From Podospora bellae-mahoneyi (lineage: Eukaryota; Ascomycota; Sordariomycetes; Sordariales; Podosporaceae): 64,000 nt of DNA. Of the stretch, positions 11,059-22,690 are shown one piece after another. Each line of letters opens with the position of its first letter. Position 1 is the first letter of the stretch. The stretch lies in contig NC_085883.1 in the NCBI RefSeq assembly GCF_035222275.1, positions 2,356,001 to 2,420,000 on the forward strand, given 5' to 3'. The notes beneath the pieces are model-generated. The model ran no database searches. It was not told the DNA's origin and saw only the letters and a list, made by a program, of their open reading frames with translations. The translations under genes and the position numbers were made by a program.

Positions 11059-11427
11059 ATGGCTGGCCTTTTGGAGGTAATGGCTTGGATCTACTACGCC
11101 ATGACGGAGCCGAGCTGGATCCCGTCGCAGTTTCATCCTTTCTTACATGGCATTTCTGGCTTCTTTGTAAGTACAGGGACCGCTGGACCTTCGTACCATA
11201 CTAACCTGTTCCAGATGACCCTTGGTTCTCTCTTCATCGTACCAATCATCTGCCTCGTCATCTACGACATCACCCTCTACGTATTCAGACTCACCGGTTC
11301 TGCCTGCGAAACATTTACGAACGCGCTGCGAGCTCGCCAAGCTACCCAACCACAACAATCGAAACTACCTATAAACGGGAATGGATCGACTCCCAATGGT
11401 CATGCACCGTCCGAAAAGACACAGTAA
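11059..11427 (+). CDS. Small single-pass membrane protein, function unknown
   Basis: Two exons (11059-11166 and 11215-11427) are separated by a 48-nt intron with a textbook GTAAGT donor, TACTAAC branch site and CAG acceptor. The product has 106 residues and starts MAGLLEVMAWIYYAMTEPSW. Its main hydrophobic segment (MTLGSLFIVPIICLVIYD, about residues 37-54) spans a membrane, and a shorter hydrophobic stretch precedes it. The tail is polar, with Gln, Asn and Lys. Because the intron length is a multiple of three, unspliced RNA would add 16 residues in frame. I do not recognise the family. The clean intron argues strongly for a real gene. It ends 131 bp from the HOM6 stop, and the two genes converge. 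Confidence 0.75.
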   Translation: MAGLLEVMAWIYYAMTEPSWIPSQFHPFLHGISGFFVSTGTAGPSYHTNLFQMTLGSLFIVPIICLVIYDITLYVFRLTGSACETFTNALRARQATQPQQSKLPINGNGSTPNGHAPSEKTQ

Positions 11428-11558
11428 CAAGGGCCCAAGTAATTGGATAGGGCGGGATAAGGGGGCAGAGGAGGAGACACAGCATAGCCAGAGAAAGCAC
11501 AAAACAACCTTGTTTTTTCGACAGCCATGTGGCTTGAAATATTGTGCTGGAATTTTGC

Positions 11559-12717
11559 TCAAGCGACCTGAGAGAGCACCTTGATGAGGTCGCTGGTGAC
11601 GCCCATGGCCGTGACTTCACCACCGGCGCCCGCGCCCTGGATGATCAAGGGGTTGCTTCCGTACCGCTTAGTATAGAAGCTAATGATGTTATCGCTGCCC
11701 TTCAGCGCCGCAATGGGGTGGGAGAGATCGAACTTCTCGAGTCCAACCTTGACCTGCTTTGAGGCGACGTCGATGCTGCCCACAAACCGAACCACCTTGC
11801 CCTCCTTCTCAGCCGCCGCCTTTGTCTCCTCCATCTGAGAGTCAAAGGCGGGGAGCTTCTCGAGGAACTCATCACCGGTGGCAACAGACTCGAGCTCCTT
11901 GGGGATCAAGCTCTGGACGGGGAACGAGGTGGGAGACTCAACCTCGAGACCGGCATGGCGGGCGAGGATGGTGAGCTTCCGGGCAACGTCCAAGCCGTTG
12001 AGATCGTCACGCGGGTCGGGCTCAGTGTAACCGAGCTCCTTGGCCTTCCTGACCTCGGCGGACCATTGGCCGCCCTTGCCGGAGGTGGGGGCGAAAGAGT
12101 TGAAGAGGAAGGACATGGTGCCGCTGAAGACACCCTCGATCTTGGTGACCTCGTCACCGGTGTTGACAAGGTCGTTGAGGGTCGAGATGACAGGGAGACC
12201 GGCACCGACGGAGGACTCGTGGTAGACCTTGGCGCCAGACTGCTCGGCAGCGCTGAAGATCTCCTGCCAAAGCTTGTAGGAGCCAGAGAAGGCCTTCTTG
12301 TTGGGAGTGACGATGCTGATGCCATTGCCAAGGAAGAGTGGGTAGGCGTCGGCGACGTCTTGGGAGCTGGTGTTGTCGACGAGGACGGTCTTGGAGCCGG
12401 AGGACTTCAGGTACTCGATCAACTTGGGAGGGGCGAGGGGAGCCTGGGAGGAGGAGGCGAGCTTGGAGAAGACATCGTTGATGGTGATAGCGGCATAGTC
12501 CGAGTTGTAGATAGCCTTCTTGCTGGTGCTGATGTAGGTGAGGACGAGCTTGGGGCTGGGTCTGCGCTGGGCGAGCGTCTCGAGCTGGCCGAGGAAGCAC
12601 TTTCCTACCCCGCCAGCGCCTGAAGGGTCACAGCTGTAAGCATCAGGTCAGGAGTAACACTGGACAGAGAGTACACATACCAATGATGGCAATGTTGACC
12701 TGTTTCGCGGCAGCCAT
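11559..12717 (-). CDS. HOM6: Homoserine dehydrogenase
   Basis: This enzyme reduces aspartate semialdehyde to homoserine, the branch point toward threonine and methionine. Two exons (12717-12681 and 12619-11559) give 365 residues, close to yeast Hom6. The 61-nt intron splits the NAD(P)-binding loop: MAAAKQVNIAIIG from exon 1 joins AGGVGKCFLGQLE, restoring the GxGxxG motif. Further family landmarks are VDNTSSQDVADAY, TPNKKAFSG, ESSVGAGLPVI and GVFSGTMSFLFN. The substrate-binding region GYTEPDPRDDLNGLDVARK is intact. Codons are strongly C-biased, as expected for an abundant enzyme. It shares a 379-bp divergent promoter region with TRM8. Confidence 0.97.
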
Positions 12718-13096
12718 TGTGAATTGAGCGAGGAACGGGATGGTTCTTGGGATTAAAGATGGAATTCTACAGGCCGGGACCCAAAATACGACAACAATTG
12801 CTCACACTGCATCGCGGGGTACTTTAAAATGTCGCCATGCAGCTCTGGCCCGATAGCGGACTCGCGGGGCGTGATCCTTGCATGGCGCCGGGTGGAGCCC
12901 TGGAGGTGGGATGGCGCCCCACTGTTGAACTTTTAGGTGCTGGTTCCTGGTCATTGGCTTCACAAGTTTGCGCTCTGCATCAAACTCATACAGCGACACT
13001 ATCAAGTCAAGATATCGCCGACGACAAGACACAGCACCCTTGAGATCTGTTATTGAACGAATCCCCAAACTCAACCAGACTCAAACATTAGTCAAA
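12718..13096. promoter_or_regulatory. Divergent promoter of HOM6 and TRM8
   Basis: This 379-base region lies between two genes transcribed outward, so it must carry both promoters. I looked for a TGACTCA-type Gcn4/CPC1 site, as expected for an amino-acid gene, and did not see a clear one. Confidence 0.5.
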
Positions 13097-14022
<926 letters not shown>

Positions 14023-14484
14023 GAAGGGATAGAACAGAAGAAGGCTTGTTTTGATACCCAATAATGAGTGACTTGGGGGTGTTGATTGGATGGCTGTACA
14101 TTGTGGACAGGCAATTCATCATTTCATGGAACATACTGCCCTGGACGGGACATATAGGCCATCTATAACTTGGTCGTATGTTCCTTTTCCCGATCGTCTA
14201 GCATGATCCAAGGGTTAGGGTTAACATCTGATGTCAGAGTAGCCACAACGACCTGTGGTACAAGGTGACCCCTGTCACTGCTACCCTGCATGGAGCTACT
14301 GACAACCACTGACGCGATACCCGCTTTCCTGCCCGCTGCTATCGATAGCTCCCTCCCCCCTCTCTCTCCCACCACCACCCCTCGAACAAGCATCCAACGA
14401 AAACAACATACGATGCGCCGACGACGATAACACCACTGCAATACACATGCCTGGTTCTGTCCCTCTCGAGTCTTCACATCGGCC
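14023..14484. promoter_or_regulatory. Upstream region of MDM1, with a telomere-like box
   Basis: This 462-base region lies between tandem genes. It contains AGGGTTAGGGTTA at 14211-14223, about 260 bp before the MDM1 start, and a C-rich leader closer to it. TTAGGG-type boxes bind Tbf1/Rap1-like proteins in several fungi; use as a promoter element here is inference. Confidence 0.45.
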
Positions 14485-17400
14485 ATGGCAGCCCTTTACT
14501 ACGGCATCGACAAGAAGAAACAGCTAGCCCTCGCCGCCACAGCGAGCTTCGTCGCCTGGGGGTACGCAGTCGACCTCCTCCCTGCCTTGCGATGGGCCGG
14601 GTATGCCTTCATCGCTGGCATCACACTATCACTCGCGGCACTGCTTGCCCTGACGGTGCTGACATCCCGGAGCGGGTACCAGTTGCGAAAACTGCGGAGT
14701 ATCACCAGCCGACCGAATGGCGCTTTATTCACTGGACGAGAGAACTGGAGGAGGGAAGTTGCGGCTCTTAGACAACGACAGGGCTATGAGAAAGCCTCGC
14801 TTTGCCCTGACAGTCCCAAGGTGGCGGCGGCGGTGGATGAGGTGCTGGGGTTTGTGATTAGGGATTTCATCCGGGTTTGGTACGGGGGTATCAGTTCGAA
14901 CCCGGTGTTTGAGAATGAGGTTGACAGGGCGATCAGGGGGGCGCTGCTGAGGGTTAGGGATCGTTTGGCAGAGGTTGATTTGGCGGGGGTGGTGACGATG
15001 AGGTTGGTGCCGATTTTGACGGCGCATTTGAGGGACTTTGCGGAGGCGGAGAAGTCGGTGAGGGGGAGGAAGCTGAACAGGAGTGTGACGGAGACGGAGG
15101 AGTTGGATTTGGCGATTGCGAGTAAGTACCGGGAGGGGAGGCTGCATCCGGCGGTGGGGTTGGGGTTTAGTGATGTCAAGACGGCGCAGCAGGATTATTT
15201 GAGGGGGTTGATGGGACGGGTTTTGCCAAAGGTGCTGGGGAGGGAGGTGTTGGGGTCGAGGGCGGTGGGGATTGTGGTTAGGGAGATTGTGGCTTGTGCG
15301 GTGTTGGGGCCGGTGATGGGGTTGTTGGCGGAGCCGGATACGTGGAATCAGTTGATGGAGGGGTATGGGAGGAGTATGCTGCAGGATAGGTCGACTGTGA
15401 GGAAGCTGAGGGCGGCGTTGGATCAGCATGCTTCTCCTGCGCCGAAGACGGGAGGGAAGCAGGTGGTTGCGTTTCCGAGGCTGGGGGTGGGGGATAGCGA
15501 GAGACGGTTTGAGAAGTTTGTGAGGGCGATCAGGAAGGTGAATAACCTTTCGGATGCGAGGAGGTTTAGGAGCGAGGTTGCTAGTCAGTTGAAGAGGGAT
15601 TCACAACAGGAGGGGGTGGATCAGGTTTATATGAGACGGCTGGAAATGGGGAAGAGGTTGTTGGATCAGAAGGTGCAGCATTTGGCTACTCCTGGGGATA
15701 GGAGGGGGTTCCAGCCGCAGCAGGGGGGGAGCAATGTCGTGCCTAGTGATTCCAAGCTGGAGAAGGCTTCTCTGACGGATTTGTTGAGGGACCCGTCGGG
15801 GTTGTCTTATTTCATGGAGTATATGGATAGGCAGCGGTTGATGCCGCTGGTCCAGTTCTGGCTCGTGGTGGATGGGTTTCGAAATCCGCTCGAGGATGAT
15901 GGGCTTGAGGGGGAACAGCTGCCGCTGCAGCTACCGCCATGGACAGAGTCGGATCGCCTTGATCTTGCACAGATTGATGCTGCCTACCTCAGCCGGCCTG
16001 AGCTCAAGGTCCCCGACTCTAGCAAGAGGATCATTTCCGACTTCCTCAAGGCTGGGAAGCGGGCCACGCCTGAGCAATACTACCGCGCTCGTCGTGAGAT
16101 TCTACGGGCTCAGAGCGCGGTTCTGGAAGAGATGCGCGTCAAACACTTTCAAAACTTCCGCAAGTCCGAGATCTTTTACAAGGCCCTCGCTGCAGAGGAG
16201 GCCTCAAGACGCACTACCGCCTCTGTTCCCACCACAGCACTTCCCCGAGCGGCCTCATATGCCGCCCCATCATCATCATCATCATCAAAACCACACCCCG
16301 TGTCTCGCCTAGCCCCCAGGCTACAAACCAACAATAACCCCCAAAACAACAACCGACGAGCGGGCTCGGCAACCGATCTCCGGGCCATTTCCTTCAACTC
16401 TAACGGAGGGAGCGACCTCGGCCCTTTGATGAGCTCGGTCCCTGACCTCCGCGACATCCGCCGGTCAGGTTCATTGGACGAGGGTCGGGGGTCTTATTCA
16501 CCCAACCCCTTATTTGACGACGAAGTAGGAGGAACAGGGGATAACGACCCCATGGCGGACTCGATCGCGAGCCTGGACCAAGACAGCGGCAGTAACAACA
16601 ATGTGCCAGACACAAAAGTCGTGCAAGCGATGGAGAGGGCGCTGAATAATATTCTTGAGGACAGCCAGCAGACACCACTAAAGGTGGAGGACCTACATGG
16701 CGGTTTATTTGGGGACGAAGACGCCGACAACGGCAACATGGACGGGGGTTTATTCGGAACAACTTCTACCACCGCAGCAGGGAAACAGCGGGCTCCGTCA
16801 GACGATAGGTCTGCCGCTAACAAGCGTGGGAGTATGGACTTGGCTACCCGATCATCACGTGGGTCGTTGGACATGACAACTACTACTACTACTGCTACTC
16901 CTACTACTACTACTACTATTACTATTACTACAAATAACAACAACAACAACAACAAGAAGATGGAGAAACCGTCACTCGCATCGTTGGGTCTGGTGTCGGC
17001 AGCGTCAAGGATAGGGGTGTTTGTGGATGACGACTTGTTTGGTGACGAGAACAGGTTCTTGTCGGACGAGCCCTCGGACGTTGACGAAGCTAAAGACTCG
17101 GAGGATGACGTTGCTGCTGTTCACCTGGCCGCTCCGGGGGATTTGGGCCTGGCGGAGGCGATCACCAGTCTGACGAATGAGATTGACAAGCTGGTCACGC
17201 AGGAGGCGGTGGTGGATTCGTTGCTGAGGAAGGCGGAGTTGACGAATAATACGGCGGAGCTGAGGATCTTGAGAAAGAGCAAGGCGTCGCTGCAGAGGGA
17301 GCTGAGACGAAAAGAGCTGCAGAGGAGGCAGTATGTGATTCAGGAGAGCGATAATAGCTTGTATGGGAGGTCGACGGTGAGGATCCTGAGGGAGATTGAG

Positions 17401-18558
17401 GTGGGGAGGGACGAGGAGGGGAAGGAGTTTGCGGTTTATGCGGTGGAGGTGTCGAGGAACGCGGGGGAGAAGATGCCGGCGGCGAGGTGGGTGGTGAAGA
17501 GGAGGTATAGCGAGTTTTTGGAGCTGCATCAGAAGCTGAGGGGGGGGTACCCGAGCGTGAGGGGGTTGGAGTTTCCGAGGCGGAGGATGGTGATGAAGCT
17601 GGAGCAGGGGTTTTTGCAGAAGAGGAGGGCGGGGTTGGAGAGGTATCTGAGCGAGTTGTTGTTGCTGCCGGATGTTTGCAGGAGCAGGGACTTGAGGGCG
17701 TTTCTGAGCCAGAGGGTGATTGATGGGGGGAGTAATGGGGAGGGGAGCAGGAAGGATATGATCAGTAGGTTATATGACAGTGTGGCGGATGGGATGGAGG
17801 ATATTTTAGGGAGTATTCCGGTTCTGGACCAGCTCAGTCTTGCGGGACAGAACCTCATTGCTGCTGCTACGAGCCAACTGTCACAGCTGCCTCTGAACGA
17901 CGAGACGGTTTCGGGCACAGGGGTGGTGCTCAATGCTGCAGAAGCAGAGGCGGAACTGAACGCTTTTGAGAATGGCACTGGGGCAGGGAAGGAACTGGAA
18001 CCGTTCGTCAAGCCCATCTGCGACATCTTTTTGGAGGTGTTTGAGTTGAACAAGGGGAACAACTGGCTGAGGGGGAGAGCGGTGGTGGTGGTGCTGCATC
18101 AGTTGCTGGGCGGCACAATTGAGAGGAAGCTGAGGGACAATGTCAAGATGCTGGTGGGGGAGGAGCAGATACTGCGGTATGTGGATATGGTCAAGGGGGT
18201 GATGTGGCCTGGAGGGGAGATGGTGAGGGACAAGGTTCCGAGGACGAAACAGGAGAAGTTGAAGACGAGGACGGAGGCGAGCTTGATGCTGGCGACGCTG
18301 GTGCCGGATTTGGCGGGGAGTGTGGTGGGCAGATTGAATGCGCAGGCGGCAAGCAGGAGGGTTTTTGCTACGTTGAATAATGGGAGGTTGAAGTAAGTTT
18401 TCTTTTTCTAGTGTTTTTGGGTGGAAGGCTGCAGCCCATGCATGGACGAGGCTGAGGAATGAGTACCCTATGTTAACATGCATTCTGCTTCTTGTAGCGC
18501 GCATCTGGCATTTACCTTTCTGGACGAGATCATCGACATCCTTTTCGAAAGAGCCTAG
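14485..18558 (+). CDS. MDM1: Mdm1-type sorting nexin (PXA, RGS, PX, Nexin_C)
   Basis: Two exons, 14485-18392 and 18498-18558, encode 1322 residues. Order: N-terminal membrane segment (about 14-55), PXA domain (about 120-295), RGS-like domain (about 428-568, starting SLTDLLRDPSGLSYFMEYMD), a long disordered Ser/Thr/Asn-rich linker with homopolymer runs (16870-16960), a PX lipid-binding domain (about 980-1075, with RRYSEFLELHQKLR) and Nexin_C (from about 1170). This is the architecture of yeast Mdm1 and animal SNX13/14/25, which tether ER to vacuole or lysosome and lipid droplets. The last exon adds AHLAFTFLDEIIDILFERA, completing Nexin_C. Ignoring the 105-nt intron gives a false stop at 18396 and loses this helix. 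Confidence 0.93.
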
Positions 18559-19809
18559 GACTTGAGAACATGGTTTATGTCCTGCATATGATTTATTACA
18601 CTAGTAGTAATGGACTGGTCAGGTCAGGAGAGGTCATGCGGCCTTGGGGATTTCCGACTTAGTTGCATAGCCAAATGGCGTTTTACTATTTTGGCGGCTA
18701 TGATGTTGTCGATTGCTTCATAGTAGAGGGTAGATATCTATCTCCATAACACACGCCACGGGAAACGCGGCAGACAAAACTGTACAAAGACTTTATCAGA
18801 CAAAATTCAGGTGAGACGCAGATCTGAGACTCGAGGCTGGAGAAACTGTGTCCTGAGTGAGATGCATACCAGCCAGTGTTTTTTGTACCGTGTGAGAAGT
18901 GATACAGCCAAGTGTTGATCGTGCCACAAAGGCTGCTTCTCTAGAAACTGTTGTACGGACCAGATTATGCCGTGGCACCCTTCAATAACAAAAACAGCAT
19001 CTTATGGGCAAGAAGGCAGAAAGAAGTGAAAGGAGTCTTCTGCATCGCTTGGATCATCCATCCAGACGGGAGCTTTGTGTCAGGGATCTTTCGCGGCGAG
19101 CCTCCCGTTGGGTGAGCGAAGGACTTGGCGCAGGCTCTGGAGGGATTCGGCCATGTGATTGGCTCCCACACAGTGTGTCGAGTGGTGTGCGTTTGGAAGT
19201 TGGGGGTGGGGGGGCATGTGAGGTCTTGCGTAGCCCCCCCCCAAATACCCCCCGTCATTCTCAAGCGATTCATGCTCGTGCTCGAGCCAATTTTTCTTCT
19301 TTTCCACTTCGCTCCATCTCCGCCCTCCATCCACCCATCTCCTCTCCATCAGCTGGAGCTTTTCTCCATCTCTTTTTTCCCCAGGCCTGTCATCGCCACT
19401 CTCTCCCCTCCACATTTGCGCATCATCGTTCACCACCCCCCCATCCATCGTGCCCGTACCTACCTTTTCATCGCGTCTCTCCCCACGCGCGCCTCGTTTT
19501 TTTGTTTGTAGCCTGCCCGCATCGCCCGCCCACCCAGTCACCCCGAAAGCTACCAGGTGCTGGGAGGAATTGGTTCTGGGCGCATTTATTTACACTTCAG
19601 CCAGCCAGAAGGACACCACCGGGCACCAGGCCAGGTCAACCCCACCCGCTGGACGGAGCCTTCCCTTTGACACACAGGCACAAGACCTCCGTATCACTCC
19701 ACGCTCCAAGAGCTTCCTCCCTCCTCTTGCTCGTTCATCTCAACTCTCTCTTTCTCTCTCTGTCGAATAGCTTTCACCTTGGCACGCGACCGGTCGTTCA
19801 TCAGCGACA
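18559..19809. other. Upstream region of the SR/Npl3-like gene
   Basis: This 1.25 kb region has a strongly C/T-rich final 500 bases (TCTCTC, CTCCAT, CCACCC runs), typical of promoters and leaders of abundant fungal transcripts. Open frames here have no recognisable content. Confidence 0.5.
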
Positions 19810-21560
19810 ATGACTGAGGTATCGGCTACTCGTCTTTACCTGGGCAATCTGCCTCGGAATGGTAAGTTTGCTTTCGCGTCGCGCTCCTCCTCGACAAACT
19901 CGAGCGGCGCAGCGAGCTGCTCGCGAGGTGGCCACCTGGGCGTGCTTTGCTGACACTTTTGCTCATGACAGCTACCAAAGCCGATATCGAAGCTCACTTC
20001 TCCACCCATGGCACCGGTGACATTGCTGAGATCAAGCTCATGAACGGCTTCGGCTTCATCGAGTACAAGGATCCCATGGATGCACGCGATGTTGTTCCAG
20101 GTAAGCTACCCACACCCTCGCCCAAGGTTATTCTACCTAGTCGTAAACATCATGCTGACGTCTTGCGCGTGCTTCTAGCATTCCGTATGTTCACCATTAC
20201 CCCTCCCACTGACCCTCGTACTGCTGTGGCTAACGACGATAATGTGCAAGATGGTTCGACCTTCCTTGGCGAGCGCTTGACTGTCCAATTCGCCCGTGGT
20301 AACCGACACCGCGAAAACAATGGCGGCGGCGGCGGCGGCGGATTCAACAACGACCGCAGCAGTGCCCCCCGACCGCGCCGCACACCGCACCGCTTGCAGA
20401 TTTCGGGACTTCCCCCAGACACCAGCTGGCAGGTCTGTTACCTCTCTCCTGCTCCCCCTTTGGACACATTTGGACCGGGCCGAAAATTCTGGCCATGAAG
20501 GACTCCTCTGCCCCTCAGTTTACCGGTTTGGTCAGCATTGGACTCGAAGTGCATTTTCTGCCCCTCCTCCCCCGCTTGGTCCCTCCCCCTGGCATGGTTC
20601 CGTCTCCTGGATGGTGATGTTCCCATTCGGCCAGCCCCCCGTCCTTGCATCACAAGGATATGCACTCACTGCCCGAGCACTCTTGTTTTTATTTGCAATG
20701 TCTGTTTTGCGGTTGGGATGGCATAGAGCTCCAAAGCTACGATCAAACCGGGGCTGGCGGCACCGGGCTTTCTGGACTTCGTCTTTCCGCGTCGAACCTG
20801 ACAAATCCCGGCACGCACCTACCTGGACTTCCACTTACATGGGACTGGCTCTATAGGATCTCAAAGACTTTGCTCGCACACCCGGCCTTGATGTCGTCTA
20901 CAGTGAAACGGGGCGCAACGGCAGCAGCGAAGGGTATGTCATTCCGATGCGTCGCACACATCATGCAAAATGCAAGTGACTAACGCGACGTGCAGATTTG
21001 TCGAGTTCGAGACGGCTGCCGACCTCCGCACAGCTGTCGAGAAGCTGAACGAGCGCGACTTCAAAGGTGTTCGCGTCACTTGCACTGCCAACGTATGTAG
21101 CCTTGCCGCTGGCCGAGTTTGCGCTGGTTGCTAACAAACACAGACTCAGGCTGACATTCCCCGTGGAGACCGCGGGCGATCCATGTCACCTCGTCGCGGG
21201 CCGGGCCGCATGAATGACTACGATCGCCGGGGTCCGCCTCGCGCATACAGTCCCCACCGCAACGGGGACTACAGGCCTGATTACCGCGACCGGTCCCCTG
21301 TTCCTCGGCGCGATTACTACGAGGACCGTGCCAGGCCCTACCGCTCCCCTCCCCGCCGTGGACCCCCAATGGATGACTACCCGCCGGCGCGCCGCTACGA
21401 TGACCCCTATCGTGGGCCGCCCCGGGACTACCCTCCTCCTGACCCGTACATGAATGGCGGCGGACGGCCCTATGATCGTCCTCCTCCTCCTCGGGACTTT
21501 GCTCCGCGGGACCCTTATGTCCGGGAGCCCTACCCTCGGGAGTATGATCGGCGTTATTAG
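19810..21560 (+). CDS. Two-RRM SR/Npl3-like RNA-binding protein
   Basis: Seven exons fit in phase: 19810-19861, 19972-20100, 20179-20184, 20251-20432, 20857-20933, 20996-21092 and 21144-21560, about 319 residues. RRM1 starts TRLYLGNLPRNATKADIEAHF with RNP1-like GFGFIEYKD; RRM2 follows as HRLQISGLPPDTSWQDLKDF and EGFVEFETAADLRTAVEKLN. The tail is rich in Arg, Ser, Pro, Tyr and Asp (SPRRGPGR, DRRGPPRAYSP, RSPPRRGPP), as in fungal Npl3/Srp2-type mRNA-binding and splicing proteins. Exon 3 is only six bases and restores VVPAFHGSTFLGERL. Intron 4 is 424 nt with a weak GTCTGT donor, so it may be regulated. The acceptor of exon 7 could shift by six bases (ACTCAG). Confidence 0.88.
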
Positions 21561-22690
21561 GCGACGCCGTCACATCAGCTTCCATGGACCCTACATCACC
21601 TCGCGATAGGTCTAAACATTTCGATGTAGGTTCTTGCCAGCATGGATATAGGTCCCCTGAACCCTCAGTATAGCCCACCTCGGGATAAGCCCAAGGTGCC
21701 TCTGAAGAAGCCTATGTCGCCTGTCTCGTCTCGACATAGCCCTCGACGCAGTCCTCGGTCATCTGGATCTGAATCTTTGACAATCAGATCTGAGTTTCCA
21801 AAAGTCGGAACTCCTCCCGGTGATATCTCTCCTTGAAGTCTTGTTGAGCAATTGTATGGAGCATGTTGTTTTGGTCAGTGGTTTGCAGCTCTTTCGGCAG
21901 CAGTCATGATTGGATTGGATGGTTTTGGCTTGGGCCAGAGACGGCACAATTGGGCGAGTTTCGGCTCAGAAGCTCTCTGTTGTTATTCGGAAGGCGTTGC
22001 ACGGTTGAGCTCTGGATCAGTTTGTTATTGTGGGAGTCTTTCTCTTGGTCGGTCTTTGAAAAGTATTATCGGCGATGGCTTCTCTTGTGGTCACACACTG
22101 TTCGTGTTACCCTCGACTTTCCTTGGTCTGGATCGGGACCAGCTGGACGACGGTGGAGTTATCGGAAACGCAACGCGGCAACGTGTGGTAATGATAGTTT
22201 TGATGGGATTCGTCCCGGTCTTTCATGTACGCTTAGGCGATGGGTTTCGGTAGTTTTCAATTGATTTTGTAGTTTTCACTTTTGCGCTGTGATAGTAGTG
22301 ACAGCAGTGATCGTCAGTGATTCGATATCCTCATGTATATTTATATACATGTTCTGTAGTCGATTAGACCATCATCAGCCGTGCAGTCCATTGTAAGTGA
22401 GGACCCTGGTGGCCAGCTGACAGGGGGTTAATTAAGCTTTGCGGGGAACAGGCTTGGACCGTATGCACTTTAGTGGGTCAACTGTGTAATCTTATCTTAT
22501 CGGCCAGGCGCGATAAGAGAAATTCAGCGGACTGACAGCTCCAAAATTTTCGGGGCCCCTCTGGTTGGCGAATGCCTGCGCGCTGCTGCTGGAACACTTC
22601 CCTCCCTCCTCCCCCCCCAAAAAAAACGTTCTTTGCAGTGCATCGCAAACAAAATCCCATCCATAACACTAACTCCCTCACAACGCAACC
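21561..22690. other. 3' region of the SR-like gene, then DBP9 promoter
   Basis: Just after the stop, two other frames (about 21584-21671 and 21642-21836) contain SPRD, YRSPEPS, SPRRSPRSS and similar SR-protein-like text, so this may be alternative coding sequence or 3' UTR (see findings). From about 21850 it is ordinary intergenic sequence. The last 100 bases before DBP9 are C-rich. Confidence 0.5.

Noticed and set aside
14485-18396. MDM1 ending at the first TAA (1303 residues)
   Set aside because: The TAA overlaps a strong GTAAGT donor. Splicing to 18498 completes the Nexin_C domain with a conserved-looking helix.
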